A stretch of 64,000 bases of DNA from Actinacidiphila sp. DG2A-62 (GCF_035825295.1 NZ_JAYMGI010000002.1:1054001-1118000), one strand, 5' to 3'. Counted from the stretch's first letter, positions 24,360 to 35,442 are shown. Program-made: numbers and translations. Notes: generated by a model from the letters alone, not told the origin.

Positions 24360-27041
24360 TCAGGCCCGCTCGGCGACCAGCCGGTGGACCGCCTCGATCG
24401 CGTCCGGGACCGCCGCCGGGTTCTGGCCGCCGCCCTGGGCGACGTCGTCCTTGCCGCCGCCCCCGCCGCCGAGGGTCTTGGCCGCGGTGCGGACCAGTTC
24501 GCCGGCCTTGATGCCGCGCCCGCGGGCCTCCTCGTTGGTGGCGACGACGGTGAGCGGGCGTCCGTTCGCCACGGTGAACAGGGCGACGACGGCCGGCCGC
24601 GCGCCGCCCGGCGCGGACTGCAGCCGCTGGCGCACGTCGAGCACCAGCCGGCGCAGGTCGTCGGCGCCGGTGCCGTCCGGGACCGTGCCGGTGACCAGCG
24701 CGACGCCCTTGACGTCCGCGGCGCTGTCGGCGAGGCCGGCCGCGGCGGCGAGCACCTTCTCAGCGCGGAACTTCTCGATCTCCTTCTCCGCGTCCTTCAG
24801 CCGGGCCAGCATCCCGGCGATCTTGTCGGGCAGTTCGTCGGGCCGGCCCTTGACCAGCTCGGTGAGCTGCGCGACGACGGTGTGCTCGCGGGCCAGGAAG
24901 TTGTACGCGTCCACGCCCACCAGCGCCTCCACGCGGCGTACGCCGGAGCCGATCGAGGACTCGCCGAGCAGCTTGACCAGGCCGAGCTGCGCGGTGTTGG
25001 CGACGTGGGTGCCGCCGCACAGCTCCTTGGAGAAGTCGCCGATGGTGACCACCCGGACCTGCTCGCCGTACTTCTCGCCGAACTCGGCGATCGCGCCCTC
25101 CGCCTTGGCCCGGGCGATCGGCATCACCTCGGCGGTGACGTCGAGTTCACGGGCCAGCACCTCGTTGATCTTCTGCTCGACGTCGGTGAGCACGGTGCCG
25201 GGCACGGCGGTCGGCGAGCCGAAGTCGAAGCGGAAGCGGCCGGGCGAGTTCTCCGAGCCGGCCTGGGCCGCGGTCGGGCCGAGCGCGTCGCGCAGCGCCT
25301 GGTGGGTGAGGTGGGTGGCGCTGTGCGCGCGGGCGATGGCCCGGCGGCGCACCAGGTCGATCTGCGCGTACGCGGAGGCGCCGAGGGCGACCTCGCCGAC
25401 CTGCACCACGCCCTTGTGCACGCTGACGCCGGGCACCGGCCGCTGCACGTCGCGGACCTCGACCACGGCGCCGTTGTCCAGCCGGATGCGGCCGGTGTCG
25501 GCGAGCTGGCCGCCGCCCTCGGCGTAGAACGGGGTGCGGTCCAGGACCACTTCCACCTCGTCGCCCTCGGTGGCCGCGGGCGACGGCAGGCCGTCCACCA
25601 GCAGGCCGACGACGGTGGCCTCGTTGCTGTTGTCGGTGTAGCCGGTGAAGACGGTGGCGCCGGAGCGGTCGGCGACCTCGCGGTAGGCGGACAGGTCGGC
25701 GTGGCCGGTCTTCTTGGCGCGCGCATCGGCCTTGGCGCGGTCGCGCTGCTCCTTCATCAGCCGGCGGAAGCCGTCCTCGTCCACGGTCAGGCCCTGCTCG
25801 GAGGCCATCTCCAGGGTGAGGTCGATGGGGAAGCCCCAGGTGTCGTGGAGCAGGAACGCCTGGTCGCCGGAGAGGACCGTGCCGCCGGCCGCCCGGGTCT
25901 CGCTGACCGCGGTGTCGAGGATGTTGGTGCCGGCCTTCAGCGTCTTGAGGAACGCCGCCTCCTCGGCGAGCGCGACGGTCTCGATGCGCTTGCGGTCGGT
26001 CAGCAGCTCCGGGTACTGCTCGCCCATCGTGCGCAGCACCACGTCGATCAGCTCGGCGGCGACGGCGTCGTGGGCGCCGAGCAGCCGCATGTTGCGGATG
26101 GCGCGGCGCATGATCCGGCGCAGCACGTAGCCGCGGCCCTCGTTGCCGGGGGTGACGCCGTCGCCGATGAGCATCATCGAGGTGCGCATGTGGTCGGCGA
26201 CCACGCGCAGCGACACGTCGGTGGCGTGGCTGTCGCCGTAGCGGACGCCGGTCAGCTCGGTGGCCTTGTCGATGACGACGCGCAGGGTGTCGGTCTCGTA
26301 CATGTTCTGGACGCCCTGGAGGATCATCGCCAGGCGTTCCAGGCCGAGGCCGGTGTCGATGTTCTTGGCGGGCAGGTCGCCGAGGATCGGGAAGTCCTCC
26401 TTGCCGTCGCCGGCGCCGCGCTCGTACTGCATGAAGACCAGGTTCCAGATCTCCACGTACCGCTCGTCGTTGACCGCGGGGCCGCCCTCGGGGCCGAACT
26501 CCGGGCCGCGGTCGTAGTTGATCTCGGAGCAGGGGCCGCAGGGCCCGGGCACGCCCATGGACCAGAAGTTGTCCTTCTTGCCCAGCCGCTGGATGCGCTC
26601 GGCGGGGACGCCGACGACGTCCCGCCAGATCTGCTCGGCCTCGTCGTCGTCCTGGTAGACGGTGATCCACAGCTTCTCCGGCTCCAGGCCGTAGCCGCCC
26701 TGGTCCTGGGGCAGCGTGAGCAGCTCCCAGGCGAGCTTGATGGCGCCTTCCTTGAAGTAGTCGCCGAAGGAGAAGTTGCCGCACATCTGGAAGAACGTGC
26801 CGTGCCGGGTGGTCTTGCCGACCTCTTCGATGTCGGGGGTGCGCACGCACTTCTGCACGCTGGTGGCGCGCGCGAAGGGCGGCTTGACCTCGCCGAGGAA
26901 GTACGGCTTGAACGGGACCATGCCCGCCGGGACCAGCAGCAGCGTCGGGTCGTCGGCGATGAGGGACGCCGACGGCACGACGGTGTGCCCGCGCTCCTCG
27001 AAGAAGCGCAGCCAGCGGCGGCGGATTTCGGCCGACTCCAT
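24360..27041 (-). CDS. alaS: Alanyl-tRNA synthetase
   Basis: It charges tRNA-Ala. The 893-residue protein has the class II catalytic domain ([56 protein letters not shown]), the tRNA-recognition helices, and the editing domain with [11 protein letters not shown] and [11 protein letters not shown] (metal ligands His and Cys). The C-terminal DHHA1-like region ends [16 protein letters not shown]. Length is normal. The ATG start touches the stop of the upstream DUF6167-like gene (TGATG). Certain assignment. Confidence 0.98.
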   Translation of the reverse strand: MESAEIRRRWLRFFEERGHTVVPSASLIADDPTLLLVPAGMVPFKPYFLGEVKPPFARATSVQKCVRTPDIEEVGKTTRHGTFFQMCGNFSFGDYFKEGAIKLAWELLTLPQDQGGYGLEPEKLWITVYQDDDEAEQIWRDVVGVPAERIQRLGKKDNFWSMGVPGPCGPCSEINYDRGPEFGPEGGPAVNDERYVEIWNLVFMQYERGAGDGKEDFPILGDLPAKNIDTGLGLERLAMILQGVQNMYETDTLRVVIDKATELTGVRYGDSHATDVSLRVVADHMRTSMMLIGDGVTPGNEGRGYVLRRIMRRAIRNMRLLGAHDAVAAELIDVVLRTMGEQYPELLTDRKRIETVALAEEAAFLKTLKAGTNILDTAVSETRAAGGTVLSGDQAFLLHDTWGFPIDLTLEMASEQGLTVDEDGFRRLMKEQRDRAKADARAKKTGHADLSAYREVADRSGATVFTGYTDNSNEATVVGLLVDGLPSPAATEGDEVEVVLDRTPFYAEGGGQLADTGRIRLDNGAVVEVRDVQRPVPGVSVHKGVVQVGEVALGASAYAQIDLVRRRAIARAHSATHLTHQALRDALGPTAAQAGSENSPGRFRFDFGSPTAVPGTVLTDVEQKINEVLARELDVTAEVMPIARAKAEGAIAEFGEKYGEQVRVVTIGDFSKELCGGTHVANTAQLGLVKLLGESSIGSGVRRVEALVGVDAYNFLAREHTVVAQLTELVKGRPDELPDKIAGMLARLKDAEKEIEKFRAEKVLAAAAGLADSAADVKGVALVTGTVPDGTGADDLRRLVLDVRQRLQSAPGGARPAVVALFTVANGRPLTVVATNEEARGRGIKAGELVRTAAKTLGGGGGGKDDVAQGGGQNPAAVPDAIEAVHRLVAERA

Positions 27042-27379
27042 CAGTGTTCGTCCTTCCGGTCGTACGCGGTGTACGTGATGCCCCGGCGCGCCGCCGGGTG
27101 GTCGCTGTCCCGGGCGGGCAGGCCCAGGGGTGTCGTGCCCTCGGCGTCCTCGCCCTGCGGCAGGCCGAGGGCGTCCTGCAGTTCCAGCTCGCGCTGGGCC
27201 ATGCCGGACCGGACGTCGCGGGCGAACAGCCGGAGCTGGGAGCCGGTGCGCACCGCACGCCGGGCCGCGGTCGCGGCCAGGCTGTCGGGGCTGAGCCTGC
27301 GCACCGCGCGCTCGACCTTGACGGTGGCCCAGACGCCGGTGGTGGCGCCGGTCAGGAACCAGAACATGCGGCGGAACAT
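27041..27379 (-). CDS. Small conserved actinobacterial protein (DUF6167-like)
   Basis: The product has 112 residues. It begins with a hydrophobic segment [22 protein letters not shown], which is either a membrane anchor or an uncleaved signal, followed by a basic helical part ([21 protein letters not shown]) and a polar tail. It matches my memory of the small conserved protein that sits between a DUF948 protein and alaS in streptomycetes. The function is unknown. Its stop overlaps the alaS start, so it is co-translated with alaS. Confidence 0.85.
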   Translation of the reverse strand: MFRRMFWFLTGATTGVWATVKVERAVRRLSPDSLAATAARRAVRTGSQLRLFARDVRSGMAQRELELQDALGLPQGEDAEGTTPLGLPARDSDHPAARRGITYTAYDRKDEH

Positions 27380-27385
27380 GGGCGT

Positions 27386-27835
27386 TCAGTCCTTGGATCG
27401 GTCGCGGCGGGCCGCCCGGCGGGCGGACGGCAGCACCTTGCCGGTGAGGGTACGGGCGCGGGAGGCGTCCCGGGCGCGGCCGGCGTCCGCGGTCCTGAGC
27501 CCGACCGCGCGGCGCACGCCGTAGGAGAACGCGGCGACCTTGACCAGCGGGCCGCCGAAGGCGGTGGCCACGGTCGAGCTGAGCGCGGAGGCGTTGGCGG
27601 TCACCTCGGCGACGTCGGCGGTGATCGTGTCGACGCGGTCGAGCTGGGTGTGCGCGCTGCGCAGGGCGTCGGAGGCCTCGCCGAGCAGGGGCACGGCCTG
27701 TTCGGTGATCCCGGTCACGAGCTCGCTCGTGGCGCGGAGGGTCTGCGCGAGGCGGGCGAGGGCGAGCGCGAGGAAGGAGACGAGGATGGCCCAGAACAGG
27801 GCGATGATGAGGGCGGCAAGCTCTTCACCCGTCAC
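27386..27835 (-). CDS. DUF948-family membrane protein
   Basis: The 149-residue protein has one N-terminal membrane helix ([21 protein letters not shown]). A heptad-like helical region follows ([40 protein letters not shown]), as in general-stress/DUF948 proteins, and the C-terminus is very basic. The GTG at 27835 is the first in-frame start. It heads the leftward alaS run, six bases before the DUF6167-like gene. The function is unknown; it is probably a membrane-tethered coiled coil. Confidence 0.88.
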   Translation of the reverse strand: MTGEELAALIIALFWAILVSFLALALARLAQTLRATSELVTGITEQAVPLLGEASDALRSAHTQLDRVDTITADVAEVTANASALSSTVATAFGGPLVKVAAFSYGVRRAVGLRTADAGRARDASRARTLTGKVLPSARRAARRDRSKD

Positions 27836-27894
27836 GCCTGGTTCTCCTTCCGCGTACGCACGGCGCTGTCCGTCCCGACCCTATCGCGTGCGCG

Positions 27895-28100
27895 GGCTTC
27901 CCCCGCCCGTCCCGGGCTGCCCCGTCCCCTCTGCGCCCGGACCTTCCCCGCGTGGGCGGTTGCTCGCGCAGTTCCCCGCGCCCCTTCGACCCGACGTCCG
28001 GCGTCAGCTCACCAGGGGCGCGGGGAACGGCGCGACCAGCCGCCTACCGGGGGAAGATCCGGCAACCGGGAGCACGGGGCAGCCCGCACGGGCAGGGGCG
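27895..28100. repeat. Dispersed palindromic element, copy 1
   Basis: The core is an inverted repeat, 27966-27985 with 28014-28033, of the type GCGCAGTTCCCCGCGCCCCT. One mismatch and a 28-base loop are present. Outer arms with the pattern CCCGTCCCGGGCTGCCCC on the left and its reverse complement on the right extend the element. A second copy lies at 58728-59010. It fills the region between the divergent DUF948 and STAND genes. Confidence 0.85.
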
Positions 28101-28139
28101 TTGTACGTAGCGCGAGCGTGGAAGTACGCTCCGTGCATT

Positions 28140-30302
28140 ATGCGCAACGCCGGCAACCTCCCGGCCGACCTGGCCGACTTCCTCGGCCGGGAGACCGAAC
28201 TCCGCACCCTGTCCGACCTCCTCGCCCGCACCCGCCTCGCGACCGTCACCGGCCCCGGCGGCGTCGGCAAGTCCCGTCTCGCCCTGCGGTGCGCCCGGCG
28301 CCTGCAGGACCGTTTCGCCGACGGCGTCTGGGCCGTCGAGCTGTCCGCGCTGCGCGACCCCCGACTGCTGGAGCAGACCGTCGCCGACGCGCTGCGGCTG
28401 CCCGACCACACCACCCGCCCGCCCCGCACCGCCCTGGCCGACCGTCTGGCCGACCGCGAACTGCTGCTCGTGCTGGACGGGTTCGACCGGCTGCGGGAGG
28501 AGGCCGCGGAGCTCGTCGCGGCGCTGCTGCGGGGCGCGCCGGGACTGCGCGTGCTCGCCGCGGGCCGGCGGCCGCTCGGCCTGACCGGCGAGCGCCTGCT
28601 GCCGCTCGCGCCGCCGGAACCGGCGGACGCCGTGCGGCTGTTCACCGAACGGGCCACCGCCGTGGCGCCGGACTTCGCGGTCACCGAGGCCAACGCCGCG
28701 GCCGTGCACGAGCTGGTGGCGCGCCTGGACGGGCTGCCGCTCGCGCTGGAGCTGGCCGCGGTGCGGCTGCGCGCGCTGTCCGTGGACCAGGTGCTGGACC
28801 GGCTCGACGACCGGTTCCGGCTGCTGACCGGCGGCGATCCGGCGGCGCCGGCCCGGCACCGGGCGCTGCGCACCGCGATCGGCTGGAGCCACGAGCTGTG
28901 CACGCCGCGGCAACGCCTGCTGTGGGCGCGGCTGTCGGTGTTCGCCGGCGGTTTCGACCTGGACGCGGTGGAGTACGTGTGCGTGGGGCCCGACCTGGCC
29001 GAGGGCGACGTCGCGGAGACCCTGGCCGACCTGGTCGCGCAGTCGGTGCTGGTCCGCGAGCACGGCGTGGACGGCCGCACCCGCTACCGGATGCTGGAGA
29101 CGGTGCGGGAGTACGGCGCGGTGTGGCTGTCCGCGCTCGGCGACGAGGCGCGGATGCGGCGCCGGCACCGCGACTGGTACCTGGGACTCGCCACCTGGTG
29201 CGAGCTGGACTGGTTCAGCCCGCGGCAGGCGGAGGTGGCCGCCCGGGTCGCGGCCGACCTGCCGAACCTGCGGCTGGCGCTGGAGTTCAGCCTGGACGGC
29301 GCGCAGGACGCGCCGGCCGAGGACCCGGTGGTCGGCCAGTACCTGGCGGCCACGCTGTGGTTCTGCTGGGTCGGCTGCGGCCGGCTGGCCGAGGGCCGGC
29401 ATTGGCTGGGGCGCGCGATGGAGGCGAGCGACGAGCCGACCGACGCCCGCGCGAAGGTGATGTGGGTGTTCGGCTACGTGGCGCTGCTCCAGGGCGACTC
29501 GGCGGCGGCGCTGGCGGTGCTCCAGGAGTGCAGGACCCAGGCGCGGGAGAGCGGCAACGCCGGCGCGGAGGCGTACGCGGTGCACCGGCTGGGCTGCCTG
29601 GCGCTGGTCTCCGACGACATGCCGCGCGCCGAGCGCTTCATCGGCGAGGCGCTGCTGCGCTACCGCGGCATCGGCGAGCTGAACAGCAACGTGCTGATGG
29701 GCCAGGTCGAGCTGGCGATGGCGGTGGCCTTCCAGGGCGACGTGGAGCAGGCGGTGGAGCTGGCCGAGGAGGTCAGGGAGATCTGCCGGGACCACGGCGA
29801 GCGCTGGACGCTGGCCTATGCGCTGTACGTGCTGGCGTACGCGTCGTGGCTGGCGGACGAGCCGGACCGGGCCAGGCGGCTGGCCGAGGAGGCGCTGGAG
29901 ATCGACCACGCGTTCCACGACCTCGTGGGCGCGGTGCTGGCGCTGGAGCTGCTGGCGCTGATCACCGAGGGCGAGGGGGCGCCGCGGGAGGCCGCGGTGC
30001 TGCAGGGCGCGGCGGGCCGGCTGTGGGAGTCGGTGGGGCTGCGGCTGTTCGGCTCGCGGTACTTCAACGCGCCGCACGCGGTGTGCGAGCAGCGGGTGCG
30101 GCGCGCGCTGGGCGAGCCGGGGTACGCCGCGGCGCTGGTCGAGGGCGCGCGGCTGGGGCTGGACGAGGCGGTGGAGCGGGCGCTGCGGCGGCCCCGCAGC
30201 CGCGGCGGCGCGGTGGTGCCGGGCGCGGGCGGGGCGCCGCCGCAGGAGCCCGCCGCCTCCGGGGAGGCGGCGGGTCGTGGTGCTCCGGATCAGCGGGCGT
30301 AG
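28140..30302 (+). CDS. STAND ATPase with TPR repeats, lacking a visible DNA-binding domain
   Basis: The 720-residue protein resembles the ATPase and TPR parts of AfsR/LuxR-type (LAL) regulators. Walker A is [16 protein letters not shown] (Lys44), Walker B is [11 protein letters not shown] (Asp113), and the GLPLAL helix is in [18 protein letters not shown] winged-helix-like linker ([17 protein letters not shown]) leads into several TPR-like helices to about residue 690. Neither an N-terminal OmpR/BTAD region nor a C-terminal LuxR helix-turn-helix is seen, so it may signal by protein contact. The ATG is at 28140. The 3' end overlaps the end of rpsD by 13 bases and contains a hairpin. Confidence 0.85.
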   Translation: MRNAGNLPADLADFLGRETELRTLSDLLARTRLATVTGPGGVGKSRLALRCARRLQDRFADGVWAVELSALRDPRLLEQTVADALRLPDHTTRPPRTALADRLADRELLLVLDGFDRLREEAAELVAALLRGAPGLRVLAAGRRPLGLTGERLLPLAPPEPADAVRLFTERATAVAPDFAVTEANAAAVHELVARLDGLPLALELAAVRLRALSVDQVLDRLDDRFRLLTGGDPAAPARHRALRTAIGWSHELCTPRQRLLWARLSVFAGGFDLDAVEYVCVGPDLAEGDVAETLADLVAQSVLVREHGVDGRTRYRMLETVREYGAVWLSALGDEARMRRRHRDWYLGLATWCELDWFSPRQAEVAARVAADLPNLRLALEFSLDGAQDAPAEDPVVGQYLAATLWFCWVGCGRLAEGRHWLGRAMEASDEPTDARAKVMWVFGYVALLQGDSAAALAVLQECRTQARESGNAGAEAYAVHRLGCLALVSDDMPRAERFIGEALLRYRGIGELNSNVLMGQVELAMAVAFQGDVEQAVELAEEVREICRDHGERWTLAYALYVLAYASWLADEPDRARRLAEEALEIDHAFHDLVGAVLALELLALITEGEGAPREAAVLQGAAGRLWESVGLRLFGSRYFNAPHAVCEQRVRRALGEPGYAAALVEGARLGLDEAVERALRRPRSRGGAVVPGAGGAPPQEPAASGEAAGRGAPDQRA
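30249..30274 (-). terminator. rpsD terminator inside the 3' end of the STAND gene
   Basis: A perfect 12-bp stem (30249-30260 with 30263-30274) with a 2-base loop lies 15 bases past the rpsD stop. It is at the same time within the last 20 codons of the convergent STAND gene. It may stop transcripts from both sides. Confidence 0.7.
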
Positions 30303-30901
30303 AACTCCACGACGAGCTGCTCGTCGCAGATCACCGGGATCTCGCTGCGGTTGGGCTCGCGGTCCAGGCGGAACGCCAGCGCCTGGAGGTTGACCTCCAG
30401 GTAGCGCGGGCCCTCGCCCTCGCCGGCCCAGCCGCCCTCGCGGGCGACCACGAACGGGGTCTTCTCCCGGGACCGCTCGCGGACCCGCACGACGTCGTCG
30501 GGGCGGACCCGGAACGACGGCTTGTCGACCTTGCGGCCGTTGACCTCGATGTGGCCGTGCACGACCATCTGGCGCGCCTGGTAGATGGTGCGGGCCAGGC
30601 CGGAGCGCAGCACCAGCGCGTCGAGCCGGCGCTCCAGCTCCACGATCAGCGCCTCGCCGGTCTTGCCCTGGACCTTCTTGGCGCGGTCGTAGGCGCGCAG
30701 CATCTGCCGCTCGCTGATGTCGTACTGCGCGCGCAGCCGCTGCTTCTCCAGCAGCCGGGTCTTGTAGTCGCTGTTCTGCTTGCGGCCACGGCCGTGCTCA
30801 CCCGGCGGGTAGGGGCGTGCCTCGAAGTACTTGACCGCCTTCGGGGTGAGCGCGATGCCCAGCGCCCGGGACTTCTTGACCTTGGGACGCGACTGATTCA
30901 C
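30290..30901 (-). CDS. rpsD: 30S ribosomal protein S4
   Basis: It is a primary 16S rRNA-binding protein. The 203-residue product has the S4 N-terminal region ([20 protein letters not shown]) without the zinc-type Cys cluster. The S4 RNA-binding domain follows ([40 protein letters not shown]), and the protein ends [16 protein letters not shown]. The GTG start has GGAGG 10 bases upstream; compared with relatives that begin VANQS, the Ala is missing. It is monocistronic. An iron-box-like palindrome lies 23 bases before the start, and a terminator follows the stop. Confidence 0.97.
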   Translation of the reverse strand: MNQSRPKVKKSRALGIALTPKAVKYFEARPYPPGEHGRGRKQNSDYKTRLLEKQRLRAQYDISERQMLRAYDRAKKVQGKTGEALIVELERRLDALVLRSGLARTIYQARQMVVHGHIEVNGRKVDKPSFRVRPDDVVRVRERSREKTPFVVAREGGWAGEGEGPRYLEVNLQALAFRLDREPNRSEIPVICDEQLVVEFYAR

Positions 30902-30924
30902 GTGCGTCGAACCTCCGTTGCATG

Positions 30925-30943
30925 TTAGGTAAGGCTTACTTTA
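30925..30943 (-). promoter_or_regulatory. Iron-box-like palindrome upstream of rpsD
   Basis: The 19-mer TTAGGTAAGGCTTACTTTA matches 15 of 19 positions of the DtxR/IdeR/DmdR1 iron-box consensus and contains the perfect dyad GTAAG-G-CTTAC. It lies 23 bases upstream of the rpsD start, where a repressor would cover the promoter. The match was scored by eye; binding is untested. Confidence 0.55.
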
Positions 30944-31140
30944 TCCGAGGAGTGCGCGGGAATTCGACTCGGGAACCCCATGCCCGGAGCGCCCCGGACC
31001 GTGCCGATCCGCCGGATCGCAGGTCCCGGAGGCGCGGGGCGATGGTCAGCCGCGTCCCGAAGAGGAAGGAGCGCGCCCCCGGCCCTGGGCCGCGGTGCGC
31101 GCGCGCACTCCGTTCGAGGGTAACCCGGCGCTCGCCCTGC

Positions 31141-32574
31141 TCATTCCTTCTCCGCCGCCGGAGGCTCGGAGGTGGCGGGCGGGGCGGGCGCGGGCGGGGC
31201 CGGAGGCGCGGGCGCGGGCGGCGGCGGGTCGCCGGCCAGCCGGCGGCGGACCCGGTCGGCCACGTCGGCGTAGCGCGCCTCCGCGCCGTAGCGCGTCGGC
31301 TCGTAGTAGCGGCGGCCGCGCAGCTCGTCCGGGGCGTACTGCTGCGCGGCGATCGCGCCCGGCACGTCGTGCGGGTAGACGTAGCCCTGGGCGTGGCCGA
31401 GCTTGACCGCGCCCTTGTAGTGGCCGTCGCGCAGGTGCGGCGGGACCGGACCCGCCTTGCCGGCCCGTACGTCCGCCAGGGCCGCGCCGATCGCGGTGGT
31501 CGCCGCGTTGGACTTCGGGGCCAGCGCCAGCGCGATCGTGGCGTGGCTGAGGATGAGGGACGCCTCCGGGAAGCCGATCATGGCGACGGCCTGCGCCGCG
31601 GCGACCGCGGTGGGCAGCGCGGTCGGGTCGGCCAGCCCGATGTCCTCGCTGGCGGAGATCATCAGCCGCCGGGCGATGAACCGCGGGTCCTCGCCCGCCT
31701 CGATCATCCGCGCCAGATAGTGCAGCGCCGCGTCCACGTCCGACCCGCGGATCGACTTGATCAGGGCGCTCGCCACGTCGTAGTGCTGGTCGCCGGCGCG
31801 GTCGTACGTCACCGCGGCGCGGTCGACGGCCTCCTCCAGGGTGGCCAGGGTCAGGGTGCCCTCGCCCTTGGCCAGCGCCGAGCCCGCGCCGGCCTCCAGC
31901 GCCGTCAGCGCGCGGCGGGCGTCGCCGCCGGCGATCCGCAGCAGGTGCGCCTCGGCGTCCTCCGGGAGCGTCACCGCGCCGGCCAGTCCGCGGTCGTCGG
32001 TGAGCGCGCGGCGCAGCACCCCGCGCACGTCGTCGTCGGTGAGCGGCTCCAGGGTGAGCAGCAGCGAGCGGGACAGCAGCGGCGAGATCACCGAGAAGTA
32101 CGGGTTCTCGGTGGTGGCCGCGATCAGGGTGACCCAGCGGTTCTCCACCGCGGGCAGCAGCGAGTCCTGCTGGGCCTTGCTGAAGCGGTGGATCTCGTCG
32201 AGGAAGAGCACGGTCTCGCGCTGGTAGCCGCCGGACTGGCGCTTGGCGCTCTCGATGACCGCGCGGACCTCCTTGACGCCCGCGGTGATCGCCGACAGCT
32301 CCACGAACCGCTTGTTGGTCGCCTTGCTGACCACGTAGGCCAGCGTGGTCTTGCCGGTGCCCGGCGGCCCCCACAGGATCACCGACGACGCCCCCGCGGG
32401 TCCTCCGGCGCCCTCCCCCACCAGTCGGCGCAGCGGTGAGCCGGGACGCAGCAGGTGCTGCTGCCCGACCACCTCCTCCAGGGTGCGCGGGCGCATGCGG
32501 ACGGCGAGCGGGCTGCTGCCGGGGTCGCGCTCCTGGCGCTCCTCGGCGGCGGCGGTGAACAGGTCTGGCTCCAC
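31141..32574 (-). CDS. rarA: Replication-associated recombination protein A (RarA/MgsA AAA ATPase)
   Basis: RarA acts at stalled replication forks. The 477-residue protein has Walker [19 protein letters not shown], Walker [21 protein letters not shown], sensor 1 [14 protein letters not shown], an arginine-finger region, and the C-terminal MgsA tetramerisation part ([34 protein letters not shown]). A Pro/Ala-rich tail follows. The GTG at 32574 gives [10 protein letters not shown]. It is 240 bases upstream of rpsD and probably transcribed separately. Confidence 0.95.
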   Translation of the reverse strand: MEPDLFTAAAEERQERDPGSSPLAVRMRPRTLEEVVGQQHLLRPGSPLRRLVGEGAGGPAGASSVILWGPPGTGKTTLAYVVSKATNKRFVELSAITAGVKEVRAVIESAKRQSGGYQRETVLFLDEIHRFSKAQQDSLLPAVENRWVTLIAATTENPYFSVISPLLSRSLLLTLEPLTDDDVRGVLRRALTDDRGLAGAVTLPEDAEAHLLRIAGGDARRALTALEAGAGSALAKGEGTLTLATLEEAVDRAAVTYDRAGDQHYDVASALIKSIRGSDVDAALHYLARMIEAGEDPRFIARRLMISASEDIGLADPTALPTAVAAAQAVAMIGFPEASLILSHATIALALAPKSNAATTAIGAALADVRAGKAGPVPPHLRDGHYKGAVKLGHAQGYVYPHDVPGAIAAQQYAPDELRGRRYYEPTRYGAEARYADVADRVRRRLAGDPPPPAPAPPAPPAPAPPATSEPPAAEKE

Positions 32575-32695
32575 GCCACCGAGCCTAGGCCACGCCTACG
32601 ACAGCACGCCGCCCCGAGGGACGGCGTGCGGGAGGCGCGAGAGGCGCTGGAGATGCGAGAGGCGCTGGAAGTGCGGCCGCCCGGTCAGAACGCGA

Positions 32696-33352
32696 TCAGA
32701 TGAGGGTCTTCCAGTAGTACCAGAACTTGACCAGGATCGCGGTGGCGATCACGCCGTACCACAGCACCGGCACCACCCAGTGGAACTCCAGCACCAGCGA
32801 GCGGGCGCCCTCGGGCACCTTGTACAGCCGGTGCTTGATGTTGTGGACGGCGGTGTACCAGAAGATCAGGATCGTGACGACCCAGGCCAGGGAGCACCAC
32901 AGGCAGATCGCGTGGATGTTGTAGATGGTCTGGTACTGGAGCCAGGTGATGAAGCCGACGCCGAACAGGCCGCCGGCCTGCAGGCCGTACCAGAACCACG
33001 GCTTGTAGCGGGCGCCCGCCAGCATGCCCATGGCCAGGCAGATCACCACGGGGTAGGCGACCAGGCCGATGATCGGGTTCTGGAAGCCGAAGGCGTGGGC
33101 CTGCGAGCTCTCCATCACGTTGCCGCAGGAGATCACCGGGTTCAGGCTGCAGGCCGGGGTGTAGGTCTTGCCCTCCACCTTGGCCTGCAGCAGTTTGAAC
33201 TTGTCGTCGGTGATCACGAAGGAGGCGACCAGACCCAGCGCGCCGCAGATCAGCAGCAGCCAGGTGAAGGCCCGGCCCGCCGCGAGCCCACCGGATGCCT
33301 CGGGTTCCCGATCGCCGTGCGTGCGGGGCTCGTCAAGAGCGGAAGCAGTCAT
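32696..33352 (-). CDS. Vitamin K epoxide reductase (VKOR) family membrane protein
   Basis: VKOR homologues reoxidise DsbA-like thiol oxidases through quinone in actinobacteria. The 218-residue protein has five likely membrane helices and the two expected Cys pairs. The loop cysteines are in ACSLNPVISCGNVM and the active CxxC is in HAICLWCSLAWVV. The ATG at 33352 is preferred over an upstream frame because of the usual N-terminus (MTASALDEPRT) and a GGAG about 12 bases before it. It lies downstream of hisS on the same strand. No fused thioredoxin domain is present. Confidence 0.93.
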   Translation of the reverse strand: MTASALDEPRTHGDREPEASGGLAAGRAFTWLLLICGALGLVASFVITDDKFKLLQAKVEGKTYTPACSLNPVISCGNVMESSQAHAFGFQNPIIGLVAYPVVICLAMGMLAGARYKPWFWYGLQAGGLFGVGFITWLQYQTIYNIHAICLWCSLAWVVTILIFWYTAVHNIKHRLYKVPEGARSLVLEFHWVVPVLWYGVIATAILVKFWYYWKTLI

Positions 33353-33409
33353 GGGTGGCCGTTTCTCCGTGTCGTGGGGGCGGGCACCCCTCATTGTGCA
33401 CGAGAGCCG

Positions 33410-34732
33410 TCAGGACGGAGTAAGTCCTGACGCGACTCCACCCGGACGAGCGGTTTGAACCAGCCGCTCCTTGACGGCGGCCACGATCTCCCCGGTCGGC
33501 ACCGGCCCCTGCTCGCCGCTCTCCAGGTCCTTGAGCTGGACCACGCCCTCGGCCAGGTCCCGCTCCCCCGCCACCAGCGCGAAACGGGCGCCCGAGCGGT
33601 TCGCGGACTTCATCGCGTTCTTCATGCCCTTGCCGCCGAACGCGAAGTCGGCCGCGACGCCGGCCCGGCGCAGCGCGGTGACCGCGGTGAACAGCGTCCG
33701 TCGGGCCTCCTCGCCGAGCGGCACCGCGTAGACGTCCGTGACCGCGGGCAGCTCCAGCTCCACGCCCTCGGCGCGCAGCGCGAGCACCGTGCGGTCCACG
33801 CCCAGCGCCCAGCCGACCGACGGCAGCGCAGGGCCGCCGATCATCTCCGACAGGCCGTCGTAGCGTCCGCCGCCGCCGACCGCGGACTGCGAGCCGAGCC
33901 CGTCGTGGACGAACTCGAAGGTGGTGCGGGTGTAGTAGTCCAGGCCGCGGACCAGCTTCGGGTCGTCCTCGAAGGCCACGCCGGCGTCGGTCAGCAGCTC
34001 GCGCACCTGCTCGTGGTAGGCCTTGCACGCCTCGCACAGGTGGTCGGCGATCAGCGGGGCGCCGGCCAGCTGCCGCTGCACCGCCTCGCGCTTGTCGTCC
34101 AGCACCCGCAGCGGGTTGATCTCGATCCGCGCCCGGGTCTCCTCGTCCAGGTCCAGGCCGCGCAGGAAGTCCTGGAGGGCGGCGCGGTAGGCCGGGCGGC
34201 ACTCCTTGTCGCCGAGCGAGTTCAGCAGCAGCCGGAAGCCGCGCAGGCCCAGCGACCGGTAGGCGTCCACCGCCAGGACGATCAGCTCGGCGTCGAGGAC
34301 CGGGTCCTCCGCGCCGATGGCCTCGGCGCCGACCTGCGAGAAGTGCCGGTAGCGGCCGGCCTGCGGCCGCTCGTAGCGGTAATACGAGCCGGAGTACCAG
34401 AGCTTGACCGGCAGGTTCCCGGCCTTGTGCAGGTTGGCCTGGAGGGCGGCGCGCAGCACCGAGGCGGTGCCCTCGGGACGCAGCGCGAGCTGGGTGCCGC
34501 CCTTGGTGGTGAGGGTGAACATCTCCTTGGTCACGATGTCGGTCGACTCGCCCACCCCGCGGGAGAACAGCTCGACGTTCTCGAAACCGGGGGTCTCGAC
34601 GTAGCCGTAGCCCGCGCGGCGCGCGGGGGCGGCGATCGCCTCGCGCACCGCGAGGTACGTCGCGGAGTCGGGCGGCAGCAGGTCGTAGGTGCCCTTGGGG
34701 GCCTGGAACGTGCTCACAGCGGCAGTCGTCAC
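33410..34732 (-). CDS. hisS: Histidyl-tRNA synthetase
   Basis: It charges tRNA-His. The product has about 440 residues and class II motifs: motif 1 region [15 protein letters not shown], motif 2 [21 protein letters not shown], the His-specific [19 protein letters not shown] and [12 protein letters not shown], motif 3 [12 protein letters not shown], and a C-terminal anticodon-binding domain. Two GTG starts are possible. The one at 34732 overlaps the upstream stop (GTGA) and has GAGGA close by, while 34717 lacks a site. The stop at 33410 follows a short unconserved tail. Confidence 0.96.
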   Translation of the reverse strand: MTTAAVSTFQAPKGTYDLLPPDSATYLAVREAIAAPARRAGYGYVETPGFENVELFSRGVGESTDIVTKEMFTLTTKGGTQLALRPEGTASVLRAALQANLHKAGNLPVKLWYSGSYYRYERPQAGRYRHFSQVGAEAIGAEDPVLDAELIVLAVDAYRSLGLRGFRLLLNSLGDKECRPAYRAALQDFLRGLDLDEETRARIEINPLRVLDDKREAVQRQLAGAPLIADHLCEACKAYHEQVRELLTDAGVAFEDDPKLVRGLDYYTRTTFEFVHDGLGSQSAVGGGGRYDGLSEMIGGPALPSVGWALGVDRTVLALRAEGVELELPAVTDVYAVPLGEEARRTLFTAVTALRRAGVAADFAFGGKGMKNAMKSANRSGARFALVAGERDLAEGVVQLKDLESGEQGPVPTGEIVAAVKERLVQTARPGGVASGLTPS

Positions 34733-35442
34733 AATCCTCGTCGTGGAGTCGGCTGCGGGCCGGCTCCGGCGGCGCGGGCCGCCTCGCCCAGGTAGGGGTT
34801 GGCGGCGCGTTCGCGGCCGATGGTCGTCTGGGGGCCGTGGCCGGAGAGCACCACGGTCGAGTCGTCGAGCGGCAGGCACACGCGGGCCAGCGACTCGTAC
34901 AGCTCGGCGGTGGACCCTCCGGGCAGGTCGGTGCGTCCGACGGAGCCGGCGAAGAGCAGGTCGCCGGAGAACAGCACCGGGGGGATCTCGGCGGTCTCGG
35001 GCGTCCGGTACGTCACCGACCCCTTGGTATGGCCGGGCGCGTGCGCGACGGAGAACCGCAGGCCCGCCAGCTCCAGCACGCTGCCGTCGGACAGCTCCCG
35101 CAGGTCGTCGGGCTCGCCGACGGTCAGCTCCCCGAGCAGCTGCGCTCCGATGGCCTGGCCGAGCGCCTTCTCGGGGTCCGCCAGCATGTAGCGGTCCTCG
35201 GGGTGGACCCAGGCGGGCACGCCGTGCGCTCCGCACACCGGGACCACGGAGGCCACATGGTCGATGTGGCCGTGGGTGAGGATCACGGCGACGGGCTTGA
35301 GCCGGTGCTTGGCGAGCAGGTCCTCGACTCCCGGGGCGGCGCGGTGGCCCGGGTCGATGATCACGCACTCCTCGCCCGCGGCGGGGGCGACCACGTAGCA
35401 GTTGGTCCCCCAGGCCCCTGCGGGGAACCCGGCAATGAGCAC
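34729..35442 (-). CDS. MBL-fold metallo-hydrolase (glyoxalase II-like)
   Basis: The 237-residue protein has the metallo-beta-lactamase fold and two-metal ligands: [40 protein letters not shown] and a final His in [13 protein letters not shown]. It resembles YcbL/glyoxalase II-like enzymes acting on thioesters. The substrate is unknown. The GTG at 35442 has AAGGA six bases upstream. It overlaps hisS by 4 bases and is translated with it, a pairing I know from other streptomycetes. Confidence 0.92.
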   Translation of the reverse strand: MLIAGFPAGAWGTNCYVVAPAAGEECVIIDPGHRAAPGVEDLLAKHRLKPVAVILTHGHIDHVASVVPVCGAHGVPAWVHPEDRYMLADPEKALGQAIGAQLLGELTVGEPDDLRELSDGSVLELAGLRFSVAHAPGHTKGSVTYRTPETAEIPPVLFSGDLLFAGSVGRTDLPGGSTAELYESLARVCLPLDDSTVVLSGHGPQTTIGRERAANPYLGEAARAAGAGPQPTPRRGL

